Source of the DNA: Candidatus Margulisiibacteriota bacterium
GTDB lineage: Bacteria; Margulisbacteria; WOR-1; O2-12-FULL-45-9; XYB2-FULL-48-7
Direction of reading: 5' to 3'
Assembly: GCA_025453605.1 (NCBI GenBank)
Contig: JALOPZ010000002.1
Location: forward strand, 62,001 to 126,000
DNA: 64,000 bases
Shown here: piece by piece, positions 17,600-26,106 of the stretch
How positions within the stretch are numbered: position 1 is the first letter of the stretch
Layout: each line of letters begins with the position of its first letter
Notes under the pieces: generated by a model
Told to the model about the DNA's origin: nothing
The model's database searches: none
The model's input: the letters and a program-made list of their open reading frames with translations, nothing else
Translations under genes and position numbers: made by a program

Positions 17600-18798
17600 A
17601 CCTAATTCTGTACGCCGTCTGGGAAGAGATGAAACAGGCCTGGCGGGCGCTGCTGTCCAATAAAGTGCGCAGCACCCTGACCATGCTCGGCGTCATCATC
17701 GGTATCTTTTCGGTCATCACCCTGGTAACGATCGGCGAGGGGGCCAAAACTTATGTGACCGACCAGATCAAGAATATGGGAGCCGGCTATGATTCCTTTA
17801 TCCTGGTGGCCGGCAAGGATATAAGCTCCCCGCCCAATCCAAAATTTACTTACGCTGATCTCGGGCATTACAAGAGCCGGGTGCCGGAGATCAGGGATAT
17901 TGTTGGCATGAACATCGGTACGGGCGATCTGTTTTACGGAAAAAAAGTTGTTAAGGGGCCGGTCGTAATGGGGATCACGGCCAACGGACTGGAACTGATG
18001 GGGGGTAAGATGTCGGCCGGCCGCTATTTTACCCAGGCCGAGGTCGAAGCACGGCGCAAGGTCGCGGTGATCGGTCCCCGGGTCGCTCAGGAGTTGTTTG
18101 GCGAGAGCAGCCCGCTGGGGGAAAGGATCAAAATGGGGGGGGATCAATACCTGATCATCGGGGTGACCGAGGCGCGCGGCAGCATCGGCCCGATGGACAT
18201 GGACCGGCGGATCGTTCTGCCGGTGACGATCGTTAAGAACATGTTCGGTAATTATAATATCATGCGTTTTAATATATTCCCCAAGGACGTGAACAAGCTC
18301 GACGAGGTTAAGGAAAAGGTCAGGGAGGTCACGCTCCGCCGGCTGGGGAACGACGATTTCCGCTTCATGACCCAGCAGGGGATCCTCAACATCGTCAATA
18401 ATATTCTGGCCGCGCTGACCGGGTTCGTGACCGGGATCGCGGCGATCTCGCTTTTGGTCGGCGGGATCGGGATCATGAACATTATGCTGGTGGCGGTCAA
18501 CGAGCGGATCCGGGAGATCGGGGTCCGCAAGGCGATCGGCGCGAAAAGCCGCGACATCGTTCTCCAGTTCCTGGTCGAATCGATGATGATCAGCCTGCTG
18601 GGCGGGATCCTGGGGATCTTGCTCGGCTTGCTGGGGGCGTTCTTGATCATGTTTTTCATCAAGGGGACGCTCGTCATTGCCTGGTGGGCGGTCATACTGG
18701 CGACAGTCGTCTCGGCGGCGGTCGGGATATTCTTCGGCGTTTACCCGGCCATGCGGGCGGCGAAGCTTGATCCGGTCATCGCCTTGAGGTACGAATGA
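17596..18798 (+). CDS. MacB-type permease, second copy (FtsX family)
   Basis: This 400-residue protein is a paralogue of the previous permease with the same topology: N-terminal helix with MLGVIIGIFSVITLVTIGEG, periplasmic core, and three C-terminal helices with ISLLVGGIGIMNIMLVAVNE. Both end in YPAMRA followed by KLDPV or RLDPV. The tandem arrangement points to duplication and specialisation for a dedicated efflux or lipoprotein-handling pump. It overlaps the chagasin lipoprotein gene by ATGA, which ties that gene to the pump. Confidence 0.92.
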   Translation: MNLILYAVWEEMKQAWRALLSNKVRSTLTMLGVIIGIFSVITLVTIGEGAKTYVTDQIKNMGAGYDSFILVAGKDISSPPNPKFTYADLGHYKSRVPEIRDIVGMNIGTGDLFYGKKVVKGPVVMGITANGLELMGGKMSAGRYFTQAEVEARRKVAVIGPRVAQELFGESSPLGERIKMGGDQYLIIGVTEARGSIGPMDMDRRIVLPVTIVKNMFGNYNIMRFNIFPKDVNKLDEVKEKVREVTLRRLGNDDFRFMTQQGILNIVNNILAALTGFVTGIAAISLLVGGIGIMNIMLVAVNERIREIGVRKAIGAKSRDIVLQFLVESMMISLLGGILGILLGLLGAFLIMFFIKGTLVIAWWAVILATVVSAAVGIFFGVYPAMRAAKLDPVIALRYE

Positions 18799-19667
18799 AA
18801 CTGCGCGGCTGGCTGTTCCTGATCCTTTGTGTTCCGCTGTTGGCGGGGTGCGGCGACGGCGCGCAGGACCGGACTTACAAGAACAACGAGTTCGGTTTTT
18901 CGGTCAGTTTCCCGCCCGGCTATCAGGTCAAGCCGATCACCTGGGTCAAGGAGGAGACCGGCGCTGAGCTCCGGCTCGGCGAGCGAAAGATCACGATCCA
19001 GGCCCTGCCGACCGGGTTGAATTACGCCGGGCTGACGTTCGATCAGTACGTCCGGATCGCCGCCTCGGTCGATATCCAAAACTTTCAGAAATTGATCAGT
19101 TTGGAACCGATCATTTCCGCCTACGGGATCAGCGGTTATCGGACTTACTGGGAAGTGATCGAGCACAACGATGGTGATGACGGTCAAGTTGACCGGACCG
19201 TGACCGTCGGACCGCTCTATTATTTTCCGCTCAAATATCCCCGCAAGCTGGGGGAACAGCCGGTCAAAGCGGTGCTGATCTATCCCGATCCGGCTCTGTC
19301 GGTCGAAGCGGAGGGGATCGTAGCCAGTTTTCGGTACGAGGATTCGTTCCTGCGGCTGCTGCGCGGCCAGCAGCACGGCAAGCAGTTCCTGGCCAGCCGG
19401 GATAAGCCGTTCCGGATCGAGCTGGCGGCCAATCCAACGACCGGCTACAACTGGTACATCGCGCAGCTTGACGAAACCCGGTTCAAGGTCAGACGTTCTG
19501 GTTATGATCCGGACCAGACCGGTCGGGTGGGCGGCGGCGGAACCAGTTACTGGGAGATAATTCCCTTAAAAGCCGGGGTCGGGACCATTAAACTGCTGTA
19601 TTACCGGGTGTGGGAGGGAGCGGCCAAGGCGGTCGATCAATTCCAGGTCCGGGTCCTAGTCCTCTAA
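18795..19667 (+). CDS. Lipoprotein with C-terminal chagasin (I42) protease-inhibitor domain
   Basis: The signal peptide ends in the lipobox LLAGC with Cys19, so this 290-residue protein is lipid-anchored. Residues about 25-180 look like a PsbP/DUF1795-type fold (NEFGFSVSFPPGYQV). Residues about 200-290 carry the three inhibitor loops of chagasin-type papain inhibitors: NPTTGYNW, VGGGGTSYW and YRVWEG. It is translationally coupled to the last MacB-type permease. It may protect the cell surface or pump from cysteine proteases, which is inference. It converges with the next gene, overlapping by 12 nt. Confidence 0.82.
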   Translation: MKLRGWLFLILCVPLLAGCGDGAQDRTYKNNEFGFSVSFPPGYQVKPITWVKEETGAELRLGERKITIQALPTGLNYAGLTFDQYVRIAASVDIQNFQKLISLEPIISAYGISGYRTYWEVIEHNDGDDGQVDRTVTVGPLYYFPLKYPRKLGEQPVKAVLIYPDPALSVEAEGIVASFRYEDSFLRLLRGQQHGKQFLASRDKPFRIELAANPTTGYNWYIAQLDETRFKVRRSGYDPDQTGRVGGGGTSYWEIIPLKAGVGTIKLLYYRVWEGAAKAVDQFQVRVLVL

Positions 19668-20141
19668 CCAGTCGAGCAAAGCCTGCTTAACGTTGTCATC
19701 ATAATCGACAAAGACCTGCTCGATCACCCCGTCGCGATTAAGACAGAAGGTGGTCGGGATGATCAGGATCTGAAAACTGTCGATCGTCGTCAGTTTCTTG
19801 TCATGCAGGACCGGGAAGGCGAGCGCGGCCTGGTCAAGATAATTCTTCAGTTCCTTGCTTTTTTTATCGAACGAAACGGCCACGACCTGCAGCGTCGCGG
19901 GATGGGTGACCGCCAGGTCGTTCAAGGTTTGCAGTGCCGCCTGACAGGAGCGGCTCCAGCTGGTAAAAAAGGTCAGGATGATCCGTTTGCTGCCGAATTG
20001 TTCGCTTAAAACGAGCGGTTTGCCGGCGAGCGTGCTCAGCCGAAGCTCGGGAGCCTGGCAACCGACCTTGGGGGCGACCTCGGCTGCCGCCAGGCTGGCG
20101 CAGAGAATGGTCAGACAGAGGCCACAGAGCAACCGTTTCAT
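19656..20141 (-). CDS. Periplasmic thioredoxin-like (TlpA/ResA-type) protein lacking the first active-site Cys
   Basis: This 161-residue protein has a signal peptide (about 1-20) and an AhpC/TlpA redoxin fold: CQAPELRLSTLAGKPLVLSE, then TFFTSWSRSCQ and IPTTFCLNRDGVI with the cis-Pro. The active site reads WSRSC (residues 62-66), so the attacking Cys of CxxC is Ser63 and only Cys66 remains. It therefore cannot be a normal disulfide reductase; it may be a chaperone, a peroxidase-like variant or a bound adaptor. It follows trxB after 32 nt on the same strand. Confidence 0.8.
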   Translation of the reverse strand: MKRLLCGLCLTILCASLAAAEVAPKVGCQAPELRLSTLAGKPLVLSEQFGSKRIILTFFTSWSRSCQAALQTLNDLAVTHPATLQVVAVSFDKKSKELKNYLDQAALAFPVLHDKKLTTIDSFQILIIPTTFCLNRDGVIEQVFVDYDDNVKQALLDWLED

Positions 20142-20173
20142 CGTTTTAGATTATACGCTTCCGGCTTGGGGTG

Positions 20174-21145
20174 TCAAGCTTGCTCCAGGAAACGGCGGGC
20201 GGAGTCGGCGGCGATCGCCCCGTCGGCGGCGGCGGTGACGATCTGCCGCAGTTGCTTGGACCGGATATCGCCGGCGGCAAAGAGCCCCGGGGTGGTGGTT
20301 TCCAGCCGGTCGTTGGTCAGGATAAAGTCGTGCTCGTCCAGCTTGACCAGCGAGCGGTAGGGGGCGGAATTCGGTTTGTTCCCGACATAAATAAAAATGC
20401 CGTCGACCGGAACGTTGAGGGTCTTGCCGGTCTGCAGGTCCTTAATAACGGCCAGCTGCACCGTGCGCCCGCCGCTGATCCTTTCCAGCACCGAATGCCA
20501 GTGAAAATAGATCTTGGGATGGCTTTTAGCCCGGTCGGCGATGATCTTGTCGGCCCGCAGCTGGTCGCGCCGGTGGACGATCGTCACCTTGCCGGCGTAA
20601 CGGGTCAGATAGAGCGCTTCTTCGACGGCCGCGTTGCCGCCGCCGATCACCAGAATGCTTTTATCCTTATAGAACGGGCCATCGCAGGTCGCGCAGTAGG
20701 AAACCCCTTTACCGCGGAACTCCTCCTCGCCGGGTATTCCCAGCTTGGCGATCTCGGTCCCGGCGGCGATGATGACCGCCCGCGCGGTCAACTGGCGGTC
20801 GTCGGCCTGCAGGGTGAAAGAGCTGTTCTTGTGCTTAAGATTCTTAACCTCGCTCCAGCTGATCTGCAGGCCAAGTTTGGTCACCTGTTCCTCCAGGTGG
20901 CGGACCAGCGTCGGGCCGGCGATCCCCTCAGGAAAGCCGGGGTAGTTCTCGACCAGAAAGGTCGTGGAGGCGAGGCCGCCCACGACCATTTTTTCCACCA
21001 GCACGGTATCGAGCCCGGCGCGCAGCGCGTACAGGGCGGCGGTCAGGCCAGCCGGCCCGCCGCCGATGATGACCAGATCGTGAGTTTTTTTTCGGTTCAC
21101 CGCCAGCGGCTTGAGTTTTGGTTTAGCGGCTAATGCGACGCTCAT
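20174..21145 (-). CDS. trxB: Thioredoxin reductase
   Basis: This FAD- and NAD(P)H-dependent enzyme reduces thioredoxin. The FAD motif IGGGPAGLTAALYALRAG starts near residue 27, the redox pair is C151-ATC-C154 in SYCATCDGPF, the second nucleotide motif is VIGGGNAAVEEA with HRR, and the C-terminal FAD site is GLFAAGDI. It has 323 residues including about 20 extra N-terminal residues. It overlaps the lptC/A-like gene upstream by ATGA, so it is part of the gmhB-led operon. No thioredoxin gene is adjacent apart from the odd redoxin downstream. Confidence 0.93.
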   Translation of the reverse strand: MSVALAAKPKLKPLAVNRKKTHDLVIIGGGPAGLTAALYALRAGLDTVLVEKMVVGGLASTTFLVENYPGFPEGIAGPTLVRHLEEQVTKLGLQISWSEVKNLKHKNSSFTLQADDRQLTARAVIIAAGTEIAKLGIPGEEEFRGKGVSYCATCDGPFYKDKSILVIGGGNAAVEEALYLTRYAGKVTIVHRRDQLRADKIIADRAKSHPKIYFHWHSVLERISGGRTVQLAVIKDLQTGKTLNVPVDGIFIYVGNKPNSAPYRSLVKLDEHDFILTNDRLETTTPGLFAAGDIRSKQLRQIVTAAADGAIAADSARRFLEQA

Positions 21146-22167
21146 TGGCTCAATTCCTCCTCGGTGACCACGACCCGGCTCCGGCCGGCCAGCGCGATCC
21201 GCTGCTCCTTGAGTGAAACGATGACCCGATCACTGGTCAAATTGCTGCCGCCCTGGGAGGCGCGGGCGGTGCCGGTCAGGATGATCTGCTGCTGCGCGAC
21301 CAGATAATCGGCGGCCGCCCCGCTGGCGCGGATGTCCTCGTAACTGACCGAAACGTCGCCCGTCAGCCGGAGCAATTTCTCCCCCTGATGATATTGGGCC
21401 GAATGGGCGGTGATCCTGGCCGTCTGCCAGGTGATCGTCGGGCTCCCTTCAGCCGAGAGCAGCTCCTTGGCGCTGGCGATCAGGAAACTGCGCGCTTCGA
21501 TGGTGACCGGTGCCTTGCTGGCCGTGGCGATCTGAAAAGACGGGTCGCCATCGAGTTTTACCAGGTTAAACTCCACGTCCCCCAGCAGCCGCTCCGCCCG
21601 GCCGCTGATCTCTCCCTTGGTCAGGTGGATGCCGCCGGTACAGAGCAGGAGCTGGTCGGCGACCTTCCAGCTCAGGTTGCGGGCCTTAAACCAGTAACCG
21701 GCGCCGCGCCGGTATTGCGCCGGCAGGGAAAAGAGCGAACGCGGATCGGACTGGAAATTTCTGATCAACGCCGTGATCTGCCGTTCCAGAGAGGCATCGT
21801 AGCCGAGCGGTTTGTCGAGGTAGATCTCCTGTTTCTTCATCTCCCAGAGCGCGGCGGGTGAGCGGAATTTGAGGACCGGCCGACCCTTTTTATAGAAGGT
21901 GCCGCTGGTATCCTGCAGGGTGGCCACGCCGGTATTATTGTTGACCATGGCGGTCGACGCTTCGAGCTGCCAGAACTTTTCGCTGCCGACCACCTCTTCA
22001 AAACTGACTTTTTTAAAGGAGAGATCGGCCCGCTTGGACTGCTCCTGCATGGTGCTGTAGATCAATTGGGTGAGGTCCTGTTTGGGAGCGAAGAGGGTCC
22101 AGTATAACAGCCAGATAATAAAACCGGCCAGCAGGATGGTCAGGGTTATTTTCCAGAAATTGTTCAT
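21142..22167 (-). CDS. LPS export protein combining LptC-like and LptA-like regions
   Basis: This 341-residue protein has an N-terminal membrane anchor (about 5-27) followed by an LptC-type region (about 30-130: VGSEKFWQLEASTAMVNN). The C-terminal part (about 225-330) reads like an OstA/LptA fold (ARITAHSAQYHQGEKLLRL, ASGAAADYLVAQQQIILTG). In model Gram-negatives these are two proteins forming the periplasmic bridge for LPS. Here one anchored protein may supply both segments. It sits in an operon with hldE and gmhB, which supports the LPS role. Confidence 0.75.
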   Translation of the reverse strand: MNNFWKITLTILLAGFIIWLLYWTLFAPKQDLTQLIYSTMQEQSKRADLSFKKVSFEEVVGSEKFWQLEASTAMVNNNTGVATLQDTSGTFYKKGRPVLKFRSPAALWEMKKQEIYLDKPLGYDASLERQITALIRNFQSDPRSLFSLPAQYRRGAGYWFKARNLSWKVADQLLLCTGGIHLTKGEISGRAERLLGDVEFNLVKLDGDPSFQIATASKAPVTIEARSFLIASAKELLSAEGSPTITWQTARITAHSAQYHQGEKLLRLTGDVSVSYEDIRASGAAADYLVAQQQIILTGTARASQGGSNLTSDRVIVSLKEQRIALAGRSRVVVTEEELSQ

Positions 22168-22171
22168 ACCC

Positions 22172-22771
22172 CTAATAACCGAGCGCGCGCAGCCGCAAGG
22201 CTTCCATCAGTTCCGCAAATCCTTTCCATTTGTCCCCTTTGCGGTTATACCCCTCGCCGAGCAGGGCATGCAGCGCCGCCACGTTGCTGTCGATCTTGAG
22301 GCCGCGTTTGGTATAGCTCATGGCGGTATCGGTGTCGCCTAATTCGCCGTAGATGAGAGCGATGTAGCCGAACGCCCAGACATTGTACGGATCGATCTTT
22401 AAGACGTTGTCGAGCTCCCTGATCGCTTCTTTTTTTTGCTCATTAAAATAATATGCAAAGGCGAGCCGGAAACGGAGCCGCCAGTCGCCCGGCTGTTCCG
22501 TGACCTTCTTAATGTAAAGATCCAGCCCTCTTTTCTTGTAGCCGGGATCAAGTTCGACCGTCTTTTTTAAATTGACCCAGCCATCCTGCAGGTTGTTGGT
22601 GTAGGCCATGGTGATCGCCAGGTCGAACCGGGCGTCGGGATCGTTCGGTTTGTTACGGACCATCGCCTGTTTGGCGGACAGTTCTTTTTCCAGTTCCGGC
22701 GTGATCCGCCAGGCGTGGATCGCGCCGCTGGTCAGCAAGAGGCAGACGGCGAGCAACAATAACTTGCGCAT
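22172..22771 (-). CDS. Secreted TPR-repeat protein
   Basis: This 199-residue protein has a signal peptide (about 1-20, cutting near IHAWR) and about four tetratricopeptide repeats from residue 45 on, for example PNDPDARFDLAITMAYTNN and PYNVWAFGYIALIYGELGD. TPRs bind other proteins. It lies between hldE and the lptC/A-like gene, overlapping hldE by one base and leaving 4 nt to the next gene, so a role in envelope or LPS assembly is plausible. No specific function can be read from the sequence. Confidence 0.82.
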   Translation of the reverse strand: MRKLLLLAVCLLLTSGAIHAWRITPELEKELSAKQAMVRNKPNDPDARFDLAITMAYTNNLQDGWVNLKKTVELDPGYKKRGLDLYIKKVTEQPGDWRLRFRLAFAYYFNEQKKEAIRELDNVLKIDPYNVWAFGYIALIYGELGDTDTAMSYTKRGLKIDSNVAALHALLGEGYNRKGDKWKGFAELMEALRLRALGY

Positions 22772-24222
22772 TATTTCCTCCCCAGTATTTTGGCGACAAT
22801 ATTGGTGGTCGAACGGCCTTTGATCGGCGGGATAACGACGACCCGGCCGCCGAGCGACTCGACCAGCTTTTTTTCCGGCAGGGCGTTGACCTGATAGTCG
22901 CCCCCTTTAACATGGACATCGGGGCGGACCGCTTTGATCAGGTTGTCAGGCCGGAGCTCGTTAAAAAGCACGACGTAATCGACGCACTCCAGCGAGGCCA
23001 GGATCTCCGCCCGTTCCATTTCTGAGGCATAAGGCCGTTCCGGACCCTTGAGCGCCGTGACCGAGGCGTCGGTGTTGACCCCGACGATCAGGATGTCGCC
23101 CAGTTTTTTCGCTTCGTGCAAATAACGAACGTGGCCCAAATGCAGGATATCGAAACAACCGTTGGTGAAGACCAGCTTGTTCCCCGCGGCGCGCAGCTCC
23201 CGGGCGACGACCGCGATCTCCGGCCGCAGTTTGATCTTGCGGGCGGTCGGCTCCCGGCCCTCCAGCGCCACTTCCAGTTCCTCAAAAGAGCAGGGGGCGG
23301 TCCCGACTTTGCCGACGACGATCGAACCGGCCTGGTTGGCCAGGCTGCAGCTTTTATTGATCGGGGCGCCGGCGGCCAGCGCCAGGCTCAGGGTGGCGAT
23401 AACCGCGTCACCGGCGCCGGTGACGTCAAAGACCTCGCGGGCGATGGCGGGAACCTGGGTAACCTTGCGGCCGTCAAAGAGCGTCAAGCCCTCTTTCCCT
23501 CTGGTCACCAGGAGATAACGGCTTTTAACTTCCCGGAGCAGCTTTTGCCCGGCCCTTAACAGGCTTGGCTCATTATTGATGACCAGTCGGGCGGCCAGGG
23601 CCGTTTCTTTCAGGTTCGGGGTCAGGACGAACGCGCCCCGGTATTTGGCGTAATCCAATCCTTTGGGATCGATCGCGACCGGTTTGCGATAGCGTTTGGC
23701 CAGTTTGATCAAAAACTGGCAGAGCGCCGGCGTGACCAGTCCTTTCTCATAATCGGAAATGATCACCGCATCGGCTTGAGGAACAAGGGTGCGGAGCCGG
23801 GCCATGACCTTTTGTGCCAGTTGGGGCGAGACCAGGGTCCGGTCTTCGCGGTCGACGCGGACCATTTGTTGGGAAGCGGCGATGAGGCGTGATTTGAGGA
23901 TCGTCGGCCGGTCGGGATCGGTCAGCAGATAGCTGGGCGAGACGCCGGCTTGTTTCAACGCCCGGGTCAATTTGTCGGCTGAACTGTCACGGCCGATGAT
24001 CCCGACCAGGAGCGGAATCCCGCGCAGCGCCGCGATGTTGGCGGCGACGTTGCCGCAACCGCCCGGGACGTGGGATATCCTGACCACGTCGGCGATCGGG
24101 ACCGGGGCCTCGGGGGAGATCCGGGAGACCTTGCTCCAGATGTGTTCGTCGAGCATCAGGTCGCCGAAGACCAGGATTTTTTTCCCGGGGAACTGGCGCA
24201 GGTGCTTCTGCAGATTGTCCAT
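22771..24222 (-). CDS. hldE: Bifunctional heptose 7-phosphate kinase / heptose 1-phosphate adenylyltransferase
   Basis: HldE phosphorylates heptose 7-phosphate at C1 and later adenylylates the monophosphate to ADP-heptose. Residues 1 to about 320 are a PfkB kinase with the catalytic FDVTGAGDAVIATLS. Residues about 345-483 are the nucleotidyltransferase, with FTNGCFDILHLGHVRYL. I set the start at ATG 24222, which overlaps the gmhB stop (ATGA) and gives 483 residues, close to the usual 475. The upstream open frame is only the shadow of gmhB. Confidence 0.94.
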   Translation of the reverse strand: MDNLQKHLRQFPGKKILVFGDLMLDEHIWSKVSRISPEAPVPIADVVRISHVPGGCGNVAANIAALRGIPLLVGIIGRDSSADKLTRALKQAGVSPSYLLTDPDRPTILKSRLIAASQQMVRVDREDRTLVSPQLAQKVMARLRTLVPQADAVIISDYEKGLVTPALCQFLIKLAKRYRKPVAIDPKGLDYAKYRGAFVLTPNLKETALAARLVINNEPSLLRAGQKLLREVKSRYLLVTRGKEGLTLFDGRKVTQVPAIAREVFDVTGAGDAVIATLSLALAAGAPINKSCSLANQAGSIVVGKVGTAPCSFEELEVALEGREPTARKIKLRPEIAVVARELRAAGNKLVFTNGCFDILHLGHVRYLHEAKKLGDILIVGVNTDASVTALKGPERPYASEMERAEILASLECVDYVVLFNELRPDNLIKAVRPDVHVKGGDYQVNALPEKKLVESLGGRVVVIPPIKGRSTTNIVAKILGRK

Positions 24223-24788
24223 CAGCTCGCCTCTTGCAGGATCCAGTCGACCGCGGCAGCCAGGTCGGGGACGATCCGGTCCGGCGGGGCCGGCAGCTTG
24301 TTTTGTTCCTGGCTCCCATGTCCGGTCGTGACGAACACCGTCTTGACCCCGGCGTTCTTCCCGGCTGCGACATCGCAGCGGTGGTCGCCGATCATGAAGG
24401 AATGGCTCAGGTCGACCTGATGCTCGCGCGCCCCTTTCAGGATCATGCCCGGATGAGGCTTGCGGCAAGCGCACTCCTGCCGGTAGGGGTAGACCCCGTG
24501 GTCGGGGTGATGGGGGCAATAATAAAAGGCGTCAATGTGGGCGCCGCCGTTCAGCACCTGCCGGTGGATCGCTTTGTCGACACTTTGCAGCATGTTCTCG
24601 CTAAAATAACCGCGCGCCACGCCCGACTGGTTGGTGATCACGATCACCTTGAAGCCGGCCTGGTTCAGCCGCTTGAGCGCGGCGATCGAACCGGGGATAA
24701 AACGGACTTCCTGAGGCGAACTGATGTAGCCGGTATCTTCGATAATTGTTCCGTCGCGATCGACAAAGACGGCACGGTTGCCTTGCAT
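24222..24788 (-). CDS. gmhB: D-glycero-D-manno-heptose 1,7-bisphosphate 7-phosphatase
   Basis: This HAD-family phosphatase removes the 7-phosphate between the two HldE steps. The nucleophile motif is VFVDRDGTI (residues 8-16), followed by VITNQSGVARGYF, zinc ligands in CPHHPD and CACRKPHPGM, and MIGDHRCDV. Its 188 residues are normal. It leads the minus-strand operon gmhB-hldE-TPR-lptC/A-trxB-redoxin. A TATAAT box ends 8 nt before the ATG. Confidence 0.94.
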   Translation of the reverse strand: MQGNRAVFVDRDGTIIEDTGYISSPQEVRFIPGSIAALKRLNQAGFKVIVITNQSGVARGYFSENMLQSVDKAIHRQVLNGGAHIDAFYYCPHHPDHGVYPYRQECACRKPHPGMILKGAREHQVDLSHSFMIGDHRCDVAAGKNAGVKTVFVTTGHGSQEQNKLPAPPDRIVPDLAAAVDWILQEAS

Positions 24789-24796
24789 ATTCGCTG

Positions 24797-24802
24797 ATTA
24801 TA
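24797..24802 (-). promoter_or_regulatory. -10 box of gmhB operon (near-leaderless)
   Basis: On the minus strand TATAAT ends 8 nt before the gmhB ATG at 24788, leaving almost no leader. The 32-nt gap to recR on the other strand also holds a possible TAAAAT (24806-24811) for recR, so the promoters are back to back. Confidence 0.6.
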
Positions 24803-24820
24803 TCATAAAATGAAAAATCG

Positions 24821-25414
24821 ATGTACGCGGAATCCCTGGCCAAAATGATCGCCGAGCTGCAAAAACTCCCCGGGATCGGGCCGAAATCGGCTCAACGCCT
24901 CGGGTTCTTCTTGTTGGGCAGTTCGCGCCAGAGCGTGGCAGAGCTGGTCGACTCCATCCTCCAGGCCAAGGACCGGCTTAAGTATTGTTCCCGGTGCTTC
25001 AATATTACTGATGTTGATCCGTGCCTGATCTGCCAGGATGCTTCCCGGCGATCGGACGTGATCTGCGTCGTGGCCGAACCGAAGGACCTGGTAGCGATCG
25101 AACGGTCCGGAGTGTATAATGGCAAATACCACGTTTTGGGCGGGGTCATTTCACCGCTCGACGGGGTCGAGCCGGACAGCCTGCGGATCAAAGAACTGCT
25201 CGGCCGGCTCGGGGGGAATGAGGTTAAAGAGCTGGTCCTGGCCATTGCCCCGACGACCGAGGGAGAAGCGACGGTCATCTACCTGAACAAACTGCTCAAG
25301 CCGCTCGGGATCAAGCTGACCAAGATCGCTTACGGCCTGCCGATCGGCGCCGACATGGATTATGCCGATCCGGCGACCCTGTCCCAAGCCCTGGAAGGGC
25401 GAAGAGAGGTATAG
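24821..25414 (+). CDS. recR: Recombination mediator RecR
   Basis: RecR works with RecO/RecF to load RecA at gaps. The helix-hairpin-helix LPGIGPKSAQRLGFF (near residue 15), the four-Cys zinc finger CSRCFNITDVDPCLIC (near 53-69) and the Toprim domain (CVVAEPKDLVAIERSG) are all present. Its 197 residues are normal. No Shine-Dalgarno sequence is seen; a TAAAAT box ends 9 nt before the ATG. Confidence 0.95.
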   Translation: MYAESLAKMIAELQKLPGIGPKSAQRLGFFLLGSSRQSVAELVDSILQAKDRLKYCSRCFNITDVDPCLICQDASRRSDVICVVAEPKDLVAIERSGVYNGKYHVLGGVISPLDGVEPDSLRIKELLGRLGGNEVKELVLAIAPTTEGEATVIYLNKLLKPLGIKLTKIAYGLPIGADMDYADPATLSQALEGRREV

Positions 25415-25416
25415 TG

Positions 25417-26106
25417 ATGGAATATTTTAAGACCTGGTGGCAGATCGTCGCGCGGCCGATCCTGTTTTTCACCCGCCTGAAACCGGAAGACTGGAAAGAG
25501 AACGCCCTGACCTTTTTGCTCCGTTCCGCCTGGTTGCTGGCCGGTGTGGTTGCCGCGGCGGTCTTTGTTATCCAGTATGTGCCGATCGGCGCCACCCTGG
25601 TCGAAGGGGTCCAGGGAGGGAAATTGCTGATCGTTCTGCCGGTCCTGCTGACCCTGGCAGTGGTGTTTTTCCTGATCACACTGCTGATCGTCGGCGGGTT
25701 GCTTTCGCTCGGCTGCGGGATCGCGTTTTACGCGCTCAGCTATGTCCTGCATTATACATATGTAATAATGGGCGGCCGGGGACAGATGGCGCGACTGGTG
25801 CAGCAACTGTTTTACAGCAGCGCGGTCGTGTTGGCCGGGATCTTCCCCTGCGGACTGGCGATGCTGACCCGTTATGGATTGCTGGAGATGGCGCTTTTCC
25901 GGGTCGGTTTCAATCTTTGCTTTGGCCTGACCGTCATTTTTGCCTACGGGCTTTGGGCGGTTTCGGGCCGCAAGGTTTACGGCGTGACGAAGGGACAGGC
26001 TTTTATCGGCGCGCTGGTCCCGGTTTTCCTCCTCTTGATTTTTGGTTTGGTTTTTGATAAGATTGCCCTTGGAAAGTTGGAAGCATGGATAGCACCGTTG
26101 AAATAA
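25417..26106 (+). CDS. Yip1-family integral membrane protein
   Basis: This 229-residue protein starts with an amphipathic FKTWWQIVARPILFFTRLKPEDW segment, followed by about five membrane helices (about 28-55, 70-105, 120-150, 160-180, 195-222). This pattern fits Yip1 proteins, whose bacterial role is unknown. I chose ATG 25417, 7 nt after GAGAGG; GTG 25414 is an alternative touching the recR stop. Its end overlaps porG by 22 nt, so it is transcribed with the oxidoreductase. Confidence 0.72.
   Translation: MEYFKTWWQIVARPILFFTRLKPEDWKENALTFLLRSAWLLAGVVAAAVFVIQYVPIGATLVEGVQGGKLLIVLPVLLTLAVVFFLITLLIVGGLLSLGCGIAFYALSYVLHYTYVIMGGRGQMARLVQQLFYSSAVVLAGIFPCGLAMLTRYGLLEMALFRVGFNLCFGLTVIFAYGLWAVSGRKVYGVTKGQAFIGALVPVFLLLIFGLVFDKIALGKLEAWIAPLK

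Noticed and set aside
20171-21133. Long open frame on the plus strand opposite trxB
   Set aside because: The minus strand encodes a complete thioredoxin reductase with all motifs; the plus frame is a compositional shadow in GC-rich DNA.
24223-24519. N-terminal extension of hldE
   Set aside because: The extra residues are a frame-shifted reading of gmhB, rich in Arg and Pro; hldE starts at 24222 with ATGA overlap.
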